Origin: a bacterium | GTDB lineage: Bacteria > JAJVIF01 > JAGGVT01 | Reading direction: 5' to 3' | Assembly (NCBI GenBank): GCA_021157815.1 | Contig: JAGGVT010000041.1 | Location: 1-36,396 of the forward strand | DNA: 36,396 nucleotides | Shown: positions 24,691 to 31,099 of the stretch, one piece after another | Layout: each line of letters starts with the position of its first letter | How positions within the stretch are numbered: position 1 is the first letter of the stretch | Notes under the pieces: model-generated | Told to the model about the DNA's origin: nothing | Database searches by the model: none | The model's input: the letters and a program-made list of their open reading frames with translations, nothing else | Position numbers and translations under genes: made by a program

Positions 24691-25902
24691 ATGGCAAGGA
24701 AAGTAATTGCTGATCGTGTTTCGAAACTCGGCGGCGAGGGCGCGTTTGTCGTACAGAAGAAAGTGGCGATGCTTCGCAGGGAGGGGAAAAAGATTGTAAC
24801 GTGCCATATCGGACAGCCTGACCGTCCGGCGCCGAAACCGGTTGTTGATGCCGCTATTAAAGCGCTTGAGGATGGCGATCACGGTTATACGCCGTCCGGG
24901 GGGAAACTGGAAATGCGGGAGACTGTCGCTGAGTGGCTGACCAAAACGCGCGGCGTGGAATATAATTGGGAGGAAATATGCATTACTCCCGGCGCGAAGC
25001 CCGCGATTTTCCTCGCGCTTTTGGCGACAATCGAAGCCGGGGATGAGGTTATTTATCCTGACCCCGGGTATCCGACCTACGGCAGTGTGATTCCGTTTTT
25101 GGGCGCGATTCCTAAACCGCTTCCGCTTGTCGAGGAACTGGGATTCCGTTTCCAGCTCGACCAGCTGGAGAAACTGATTACTCCCGGCAAGACTCGAATG
25201 ATAATTTTGAATTCACCGGAAAATCCCACAGGCGGAGTTTTGACTGAAGAGGATATGAAAGGCATCGCTGAATTGTGCCATGAATACGACCTGCTTGTGT
25301 TTTCAGATGAGATATACAGCCAGTTGATTTACGGGGAGAAGCATCACTCGATTGTGCAGCAACCGGGAATGAAGGAGCGTACGATTGTCATGGACGGCCA
25401 TTCGAAAACGTATGCAATGACGGGATGGCGTCTGGGATTCGCGGGCGGCACGAAAGAAACAGCGCGCGCGATGGAACTTCTGATGACAAATTCGAATTCG
25501 TGTGCGGCGAGTTTTACACAGACAGCAGGACGTTACGCACTGATGATGGATCAGGCGCCGGTCATTGAAATGCGGGAGGAGTTCAAGCGCAGGAAAGATA
25601 TGCTGGTTGAACGTCTGAACACGATTGACGGGATAACGTGCCATAATCCGGAGGGAGCGTTTTACGTTTTCCCGAATGTCAGGAGTTTCGGGAAATCATC
25701 GGATGAGATAGAGGAATTCCTGTTGACGGGAGCGGCTGAATTGGGCGTTGGAAAAGACCTTGGTTTGGATGGTGTTTCGGTATTATCGGGTACGGCGTTT
25801 GGGCCATTCGGTGCGGGGTATATACGGTTAAGTTACGCTAATTCGTATGAGAATCTTGAGTTGGCGGTTGAGTTTATGAAAGAGGCGTTTGCGAAGTTGT
25901 GA
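24691..25902 (+). CDS. PLP-dependent class I aminotransferase (AspB/AspC-like)
   Basis: 403 residues, cytoplasmic. PLP-binding features are intact: Asn and Gly in NSPENPTGG (174-182), Asp206 and Tyr209 in FSDEIYSQ, Lys239 in DGHSKTYAMTGWRLGF (Schiff-base lysine) with Arg247, and the substrate-carboxylate Arg in GYIRLSYAN near 386. The layout fits the Iγ/aspartate-type group of class I transaminases, which includes aspartate, aromatic and alanine transaminases; the substrate cannot be told from sequence. ATG 24691 is chosen because GGAGG (24679-24683) lies 7 nt upstream; an upstream in-frame start at 24646 has no such site. It appears monocistronic, with a repeat-rich spacer following it. Confidence 0.92.
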   Translation: MARKVIADRVSKLGGEGAFVVQKKVAMLRREGKKIVTCHIGQPDRPAPKPVVDAAIKALEDGDHGYTPSGGKLEMRETVAEWLTKTRGVEYNWEEICITPGAKPAIFLALLATIEAGDEVIYPDPGYPTYGSVIPFLGAIPKPLPLVEELGFRFQLDQLEKLITPGKTRMIILNSPENPTGGVLTEEDMKGIAELCHEYDLLVFSDEIYSQLIYGEKHHSIVQQPGMKERTIVMDGHSKTYAMTGWRLGFAGGTKETARAMELLMTNSNSCAASFTQTAGRYALMMDQAPVIEMREEFKRRKDMLVERLNTIDGITCHNPEGAFYVFPNVRSFGKSSDEIEEFLLTGAAELGVGKDLGLDGVSVLSGTAFGPFGAGYIRLSYANSYENLELAVEFMKEAFAKL

Positions 25903-25940
25903 TGTTGTGGTGGTTGTAAATGTTGAGAATAAAGTCAGGT

Positions 25941-25986
25941 ATTTCACCCACAAATCACAAAAAGACGTGATGTGTGGGCGGCACCC
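25941..25986. repeat. Right-half copy of the 102-bp element
   Basis: Matches positions 57-102 of copy A almost exactly: the CCCACAAATCAC/GTGATGTGTGGG hairpin and the GCGGCACCC end. The left half is absent. Confidence 0.8.
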
Positions 25987-26017
25987 TGGAATGTAGTAAA
26001 ACATAGATATTAAGAAT

Positions 26018-26090
26018 CTTTGTGGTGCGGGCATCCAGCCTGCAGCCTTTCAACGCTAATAGATGCAGGCAGGATGCCCGCACCACAAAG
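26018..26090. repeat. 73-bp inverted repeat of the GTGGTGCGGGCATCC family
   Basis: Perfect 19-bp terminal arms (CTTTGTGGTGCGGGCATCC and its complement) with further pairing of CTGCA/TGCAG segments towards the centre. It is the best preserved of three copies, 31 bases from a half copy of the 102-bp element, between two convergent genes. Confidence 0.85.
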
Positions 26091-26149
26091 GCGATAGACT
26101 TCATTAAAAAACGAAATGTTAGTAGCTTTTTTGGGGAAATGTTTACAAT

Positions 26150-26174
26150 AAAAAAAGGCACTCGTGAGAGTACC
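26150..26174 (-). terminator. Rho-independent terminator of the HU gene
   Basis: On the minus strand, GGTACTC-TCAC-GAGTGCC (seven pairs, one G-T) is followed by seven T residues, 28 bases past the HU stop. Confidence 0.85.
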
Positions 26175-26202
26175 CTTTTCTTGCAATCTTTGGACCAGGT
26201 AA

Positions 26203-26481
26203 TTACTTACCAGCGATTGTTCGTTTGAGCTCGCTTCCTGGTCGGAAGAATGGAACCTTCTTTGCAGCGATTTTGATAGTCGCGCCTGTCTGCGGGTTCA
26301 CGCCCTTTCGAGCTTTACGTTTTCGTACACCAAAGGTGCCGAATCCGATCAGTCGAACCTCTTTGTTCTTCTTGAGGCTCTTCTGGATGTTGCCTGTGAA
26401 GGACTCAATGGCCCTCTTCGCCTGTGCCTTGGTTACTTTGGCTTCCTTGGCGATGACATCGGTGAGTTCTGCCTTATTCAT
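26203..26481 (-). CDS. hup: HU-family DNA-binding protein
   Basis: A 92-residue nucleoid protein that bends DNA as a dimer. The N-terminus MNKAELTDVIAKEAKVTKAQAKRAIESF is the HU dimerisation helix pair. GFGTFGVRKRKARKGVNPQTGATIKI is the HU/IHF signature with the beta-arm, and it ends VPFFRPGSELKRTIAGK. The length is normal. HU rather than IHF is preferred from the homodimer-like N-terminus, but the two can be hard to tell apart. The start has a strong GGGAGGTGA site, a near-perfect promoter is at 26594-26622 and a terminator at 26150-26174, fitting a highly expressed single gene. Confidence 0.96.
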   Translation of the reverse strand: MNKAELTDVIAKEAKVTKAQAKRAIESFTGNIQKSLKKNKEVRLIGFGTFGVRKRKARKGVNPQTGATIKIAAKKVPFFRPGSELKRTIAGK

Positions 26482-26593
26482 TTGTTCACCTCCCTGGTTA
26501 TTCGTTTACTGCATACCGGTACCGGATTAAAGACTATATTCTAATAATGCCTCTCATCCCGCACCGAATGAGACTTAACAAAAATCCTGCGCA

Positions 26594-26622
26594 AGTATAT
26601 TTGTGCCCATGCGGTTTGTCAA
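26594..26622 (-). promoter_or_regulatory. Near-consensus sigma70 promoter of hup
   Basis: On the minus strand, TTGACA (26617-26622, 6/6) and TATACT (26594-26599, 5/6) with the optimal 17-bp spacer. Confidence 0.8.
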
Positions 26623-27167
26623 GCTTACACACCTGTTATCGGCAATGAATTCAGGTATTTAAGAGATAATTGCCTAAAAAAAAGGCTTGTAAATTACAGC
26701 TTGGAGCACTAACCGCTTGCGACTGTTGTAATGACCGGAATATACCACCAGTTGCCATTATAACCTCGCTTGATTACAGGCGCCAGGCACGTTTCGGTAT
26801 AATTTATGTGATGATGCTGCGAATTGCTGATGAACACAGGGTATATCGCATATGCTGGGCGTTGGGAGCATATGGCAAATCGTGAAGATGCATATGTAAT
26901 TTTAGATAGCAAATGTCGTATGCCCCAGATGGCGCATCAATTGCGCAAATGAATAGAAGAACATCGTATGATAACCGAATTATAGGTATGCGTTATATTC
27001 TAGTGAAATGAAATTTGTGATTTTTTTTTAATTTATTTTTATCAAACCTGATTTGAATGGCAAAATTAATCTCATTCGTGCCCCAATGCTTTACGCATGA
27101 ACACAGACTATGATAATATTCATCGCGGATTGTGAATTAACTTGTCGAATCAAGCGAGGTACAGTTG
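26623..27167. other. Gene-free stretch upstream of glyS
   Basis: No gene or RNA is convincingly supported. It contains three CATATG-centred words between 26848 and 26900, a small GCGCA/TGCGC hairpin near 26932 and a T-rich tract near 27019-27030. No T-box antiterminator motif was found ahead of glyS. Confidence 0.4.
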
Positions 27168-28457
27168 GTGGATAAAATCGTTTCTCTGGCAAAACGAAGA
27201 GGGTTTATTTTTCAGTCAAGTGAGATATACGGCGGGTTTGCCGCGACGTGGGATTATGGGCCTCTTGGCGTGGAATTAAAAAATAACGTGAAGAAACTGT
27301 GGTGGAACAGAATTGTTCGCTCAAGGCTTGATGTTGTCGGGATGGATTCGGCGATATTGATGCATCCTGATGTCTGGGAAGCGTCCGGCCATGTGGAGGG
27401 ATTTACCGACCCGATGATTGACTGCCTGACATGCAAATCGCGTTTTCGCGAGGACATGATGGAAAAGCCGGGACAATGCCCGAACTGCGGCGGGAAAGAT
27501 TTAACGGAAGCTCGCATGTTCAACCTGATGTTTAAAACCGAAGCTGGCAGCGTTGAAGGTTCGACACAGGATGTTTATCTGCGGCCGGAAACCGCGCAGG
27601 GGATTTTCGTGCAGTTTAAAAATGTCATGACAGCATCACGCCTGAAACTGCCGTTTGGAATCGCGCAGATGGGCAAAGCATTCAGAAACGAGATAACCAC
27701 GAAATCGTTTATTTTCCGAAGCCGGGAATTCGAGCAGATGGAACTGGAATATTTTGTCAAACCCGGAGAGGATGAAGAATGGTTTGATTACTGGGTGAGT
27801 GAGCGTGACAAGTGGTATAAACAATACGGGATAAAAAGCGAGCATCTTCATCTTCGCGAACATGACAAGGATGAATTGAGCCATTACTCGAAGCGCACGA
27901 TTGATATTGAGTATGATTTCCCATTCGGGCAGAAGGAGCTGGAGGGAATCGCGAATCGGACGGATTTCGATTTGAAAGCGCATATCGAAAAAAGTGGAAA
28001 GGATCTTGTTTATTTCGATGAGCAGACTCGTGACAAGTTTGTGCCGTATTGTATTGAATCATCGGCGGGTGTTGACCGTACTGTTCTCACTTTCCTTTGC
28101 GATGCCTATGAAGAGGATGTAATCGACAACGAGGAGCGCGTTGTGTTGAGATTTCATCCGGCTGTTTCGCCTGTGAAAGTCGCGATTTTTCCGCTGATGC
28201 GCAAGGAGCCGCAGATAAACATGGCGAAGGACATTTTCGATTCACTGAAAGGCTGTTTCAATTGCATGTATGATCAAACAGGTTCAATTGGCAAGCGGTA
28301 TCGACGCCAGGATGAAATAGGGACGCCGTATTGTGTTACAGTCGATTTCGATTCAATTGAGGATAAGGCGGTTACAATCAGGAATCGGGACAAGACCGAC
28401 CAGGTGCGGATTAAAGCTGCTGAGTTGAAAAGCTGGTTCGATGGGAAGTTTGAATGA
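27168..28457 (+). CDS. glyS: Glycyl-tRNA synthetase, single-chain (alpha2) type
   Basis: About 429 residues; charges tRNA-Gly with glycine. RGFIFQSSEIYGGFAATWDYGPLGVELKNN is the opening of the homodimeric GlyRS found in archaea, eukaryotes and part of the bacteria, not the alpha2beta2 glyQ/glyS type. Class II motif 2 is FRNEIT (about 172-177) and motif 3 SAGVDRTVLTFL. A Cys4 cluster (CLTC about 86-89 and CPNC about 104-107) suggests a zinc-binding insert. The C-terminal anticodon-binding domain runs from VKVAIFPLMRK. GTG 27168 and TTG 27165 are both possible starts after GAGG (27155-27158). Gene symbol usage varies (glyS or glyQS). Confidence 0.94.
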   Translation: MDKIVSLAKRRGFIFQSSEIYGGFAATWDYGPLGVELKNNVKKLWWNRIVRSRLDVVGMDSAILMHPDVWEASGHVEGFTDPMIDCLTCKSRFREDMMEKPGQCPNCGGKDLTEARMFNLMFKTEAGSVEGSTQDVYLRPETAQGIFVQFKNVMTASRLKLPFGIAQMGKAFRNEITTKSFIFRSREFEQMELEYFVKPGEDEEWFDYWVSERDKWYKQYGIKSEHLHLREHDKDELSHYSKRTIDIEYDFPFGQKELEGIANRTDFDLKAHIEKSGKDLVYFDEQTRDKFVPYCIESSAGVDRTVLTFLCDAYEEDVIDNEERVVLRFHPAVSPVKVAIFPLMRKEPQINMAKDIFDSLKGCFNCMYDQTGSIGKRYRRQDEIGTPYCVTVDFDSIEDKAVTIRNRDKTDQVRIKAAELKSWFDGKFE

Positions 28458-28473
28458 GTTGTGCCTGCAAAAA

Positions 28474-28516
28474 TCACCCACAAATCACAAAAAGACGTGA
28501 TGTGTGGGCGGCACCC
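28474..28516. repeat. Right-half copy of the 102-bp element
   Basis: Same hairpin and GCGGCACCC end as at 25941-25986, 17 bases after the glyS stop. Like that copy it lacks the left half. A separate 9-bp perfect hairpin (CACCATGCT/AGCATGGTG, 28544-28563) follows; a related word occurs beside copy A near 19186. Confidence 0.8.
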
Positions 28517-28597
28517 GGCTTTGTATAAGGAGTTGCGAAGGCGCACCATGCTAAAGCATGGTGTTAATGAAGATGGTTGGTAATTTGAATTTTTAAT

Positions 28598-28881
28598 AAC
28601 CGAGCCTCGAACGTATGAGCATGTCGGGAAAGGCACCGAAAACAAGAAGCCCCTACCCCAGCCCTCCCCGCGAGCGGGGAGGGAGAATATTGTCTTTTCC
28701 CTTCGTAAGTGTATAGACCGGGTATATCGGTGCAAATGCAAAAATATTTCCCCCTGCTCGCGGGGGGATTAAGGGGGGGATGAGATATAACAACAACCTT
28801 TCCCGACAGGCTTGCAAGTGAGAGGTAGTGAATTTGAAATAGTATCGATTGCATCCCCTCACTCACGTTCGGGGCTCGGTT
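28598..28881. repeat. 284-bp nested inverted-repeat element between glyS and recJ
   Basis: Ends AACCGAGCC-CGAACGT-TGAG and the inverted CTCA-ACGTTCG-GGCTCGGTT are imperfect terminal repeats. Inside are TGTCGGGAAAGG (28621-28632) and its exact complement (28795-28806), a perfect CCCTCCCCGC/GCGGGGAGGG hairpin (28662-28683) and a G/C-run hairpin near 28751-28768. No coding capacity is apparent. The right end lies 26 bases before the recJ start, so the element must contain or replace the recJ promoter, or recJ is read through from glyS. Confidence 0.65.
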
Positions 28882-28907
28882 GATTTGTGTTAGAGGGCAA
28901 TACGACA

Positions 28908-30575
28908 ATGACATCAACAACAGTAAAAACATTTCCTTTATACAAATGGAATTACATTTCTGAAACGTCTGGTATCAGCGATACTTGTGAGTTAATCAGC
29001 GCAATCGCGCGTAAACGCAATCTGCTTGATGCGTCATCGGAATACCATTCACCGTTTCTGATGGGCGGGATGCAGTCTGCTGTTGAAAGAATCAGCCGCG
29101 CGTTGAAAAATCACGAGAAGATACTGATTCATGGCGATTATGATGTTGACGGCATTGTTGCCACGGTTATTCTGCATCGATTTCTGAAATCGGTTGGCGC
29201 GAATCCTTATATATACCTTCCGACACGCAGGGGACAGGGTTATGGCCTTGCGCTTGATGCGGTTGAGAAGGCGGCAAATAACGGAGTTTCGCTTATTATT
29301 ACTGTGGATTGTGGAATAGCCGACTGGCGTAATGTGGAATATGGAAATGAAAAGGGGATTGATTTTATAATAACTGACCATCACCAGGTTCCAGACAAAT
29401 TACCGGATGCAGTAGCTGTTGTTCATGGTGCGATAGAAGGGGAGAAGTATCCATATCCGTCGCTGTCGGGCGGCGCGGTTTCGTTTAAACTGATTCAGGC
29501 GCTGTCGGAACATCTGAAAAAACCGATAGACCCGCAGGAATACCATCCATATGTCGGACTCAGCATCATTACTGATATCATGCCACTTACAGGGGAGAAT
29601 CGGCTTTTTGTGCGTGATGGAATAAAGGCGATTCATAAGGGTTTCGCGCCGCATATTGAGATTCTCGCGCGAGCCGGGGGATTCAAACTTTCTCAGATAG
29701 GGGCGCGGGAACTTGGATTTCATGTGGGAAGCCGTTTGAACGCACCGGGACGCCTTGATTCTCCTGTTCTGTCAGCAAAATTTCTGATGGAGGATGATAA
29801 ATCGAAGATAGCGCAAATTGCCGCCAGAATTGAAAGAATAAACACTGCAAGGCGCGAAATTCAGGATGATGTAGCGCGCAAGGCTGTGAAACAGGCAAAT
29901 CGGGAGCGTGAATATCTTGTTCATGTATTGCGTGACCCGGATTGGCACGAGGGGCTTCTCGGCACAGCGGCATCTCGCGTGGTGGATGAAACCGGGCATC
30001 CGGCAATTCTGTTCACAAAGGGACTCAACGGTTTGTGGAAAGGTTCGGGACGCTCGCCTGAGGGTATTAACCTTTACAGCTTGTTGTATAAATCCAAACA
30101 GATAATGGAACATTTCGGCGGACATCCAACCGCCTGTGGCGTCAGCCTTGCCGATGATAAATTCGATGATTTAAAAAAGCGGCTGGTGGAATGCGCCAAA
30201 GATGAATATCCAACAGGTTATCCGAGGAAGACTCTGGAAGTGCTATCGAAACTGTCAACATCGGATATCGATATGAAGTTTGTTAAAGATATGAAAGTTC
30301 TGGAGCCTTTTGGCATGGGTAATCGGGAGCCGTTGTTTGAGTTCGGTCCAATCGCGATTGAAAACGCGAATTTTGTTGGCGGCGGTAATCATCTTAAATT
30401 AGCTTTCAAAAGCGGGAACAAAAAATACAACGGTATTATGTTCAAGGTAAATGGTGTCAGGATAGGCGATGTTATTGGGCGTGTTGTATCGATGGTTGCC
30501 ACTCCAATCATTAATGAATATATGGGAAACAGGAAGCTGGAGTATCAGGTCAGGGATATTAAGCCGATCGAATAG
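28908..30575 (+). CDS. recJ: Single-stranded-DNA-specific exonuclease RecJ
   Basis: About 555 residues; 5'-3' exonuclease of recombination and mismatch repair. DHH-family motifs are complete: HGDYDVDGIVAT (about 75-86), ITVDCGIADW (about 131-140) and ITDHHQVPD (155-163). SGRSPEGINLY and FGGHPTACGVSL form the DHHA1 region, and a C-terminal OB-like part has LKLAFKSGNKKYNGIMFK. ATG 28908 is chosen because AGAGGG lies about 11 nt upstream; GTG 28887 would add 7 residues. It is slightly shorter than E. coli RecJ (577). An 18-base stretch of its 3' end (30453-30470) is repeated exactly after the next repeat element (30723-30740). Confidence 0.95.
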   Translation: MTSTTVKTFPLYKWNYISETSGISDTCELISAIARKRNLLDASSEYHSPFLMGGMQSAVERISRALKNHEKILIHGDYDVDGIVATVILHRFLKSVGANPYIYLPTRRGQGYGLALDAVEKAANNGVSLIITVDCGIADWRNVEYGNEKGIDFIITDHHQVPDKLPDAVAVVHGAIEGEKYPYPSLSGGAVSFKLIQALSEHLKKPIDPQEYHPYVGLSIITDIMPLTGENRLFVRDGIKAIHKGFAPHIEILARAGGFKLSQIGARELGFHVGSRLNAPGRLDSPVLSAKFLMEDDKSKIAQIAARIERINTARREIQDDVARKAVKQANREREYLVHVLRDPDWHEGLLGTAASRVVDETGHPAILFTKGLNGLWKGSGRSPEGINLYSLLYKSKQIMEHFGGHPTACGVSLADDKFDDLKKRLVECAKDEYPTGYPRKTLEVLSKLSTSDIDMKFVKDMKVLEPFGMGNREPLFEFGPIAIENANFVGGGNHLKLAFKSGNKKYNGIMFKVNGVRIGDVIGRVVSMVATPIINEYMGNRKLEYQVRDIKPIE

Positions 30576-30620
30576 CTCATTGAGACTGTTGCGATTGATT
30601 GTGGGTTTTATAAATTCCTC

Positions 30621-30722
30621 GGGTGCCGCCCATACAGCCCTCCGGGCTTTATGGGTGAAATTATCCGAATTTGCAGGTTTCACCCATAAATCACAAAAAG
30701 ACATGATGTATGGGCGGCACCC
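30621..30722. repeat. 102-bp inverted-repeat element, full copy B
   Basis: Perfect 16-bp terminal arms (GGGTGCCGCCCATACA/TGTATGGGCGGCACCC). Left hairpin CCCATACAGCCC/GGGCTTTATGGG; right hairpin ACCCATAAATCA/TGATGTATGGGC. Against copy A, the right stem changes CCCACA to CCCATA and TGTGGG to TATGGG, a compensatory pair change. It lies 45 bases past the recJ stop. Confidence 0.88.
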
Positions 30723-30789
30723 GGTGTCAGGATAGGCGATTGATTAACCCGTTAGATTGATAAGCCGTCATTCCCGCGAAAGCGCTAAT

Positions 30790-30886
30790 GTAGGGGCGAA
30801 CCTTGTGTTCGCCCAGAAGGTTAGGCATAATTACAGGGCGACCCACTAGTGGGCGACTAGTGGGCGAACACAAGGTTCGCCCCTAC
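30790..30886. repeat. 97-bp inverted repeat with perfect 25-bp arms
   Basis: The arms begin GTAGGGGCGAACCTTG and are exact complements over 25 bp. The centre holds a tandem ACTAGTGGGCG direct repeat (30845-30866). It is flanked by TCATTCCCGCGAAAGCG (30768-30784) and the inverted CGCTTTCGCAATGA (30917-30930), as if inserted into an older TCATTCCCGC-type repeat. Confidence 0.85.
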
Positions 30887-30969
30887 GGTTTGCGCCCAAA
30901 GGTTTTTTTCAACAGCCGCTTTCGCAATGATCCTCCAAAAGCGCTTTTCAGGGGCGACTGATTATATAG

Positions 30970-30998
30970 TTGAAATAACCTCCTCAGTCCAGTATAAT
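30970..30998 (+). promoter_or_regulatory. Sigma70-type promoter of the third lipoprotein gene
   Basis: TTGAAA (30970-30975, 5/6) and TATAAT (30993-30998, 6/6) with a 17-bp spacer, giving a leader of about 95 nt. Confidence 0.65.
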
Positions 30999-31099
30999 TC
31001 CATTTCCTAAAAGGGTTGTTTATCAGCAACATATCACTGCTTCAGAGCTTTTTTTAATAGCAACAATAACTAATTGTAATTTTACACAGGTGAATTAGT

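Noticed and set aside
26670-26885. 71-codon ORF between hup and glyS
   Set aside because: Cys-rich start and no conserved motif; no good ribosome binding site. I could not support it as a gene.
26913-27167. T-box riboswitch ahead of glyS
   Set aside because: No T-box sequence (AGGGTGGNACCGCG-like) or terminator/antiterminator pair is visible.
28474-28907. Hidden small gene between glyS and recJ
   Set aside because: All open frames there run through inverted repeats and give low-complexity or Pro/Arg-rich peptides without a start context.
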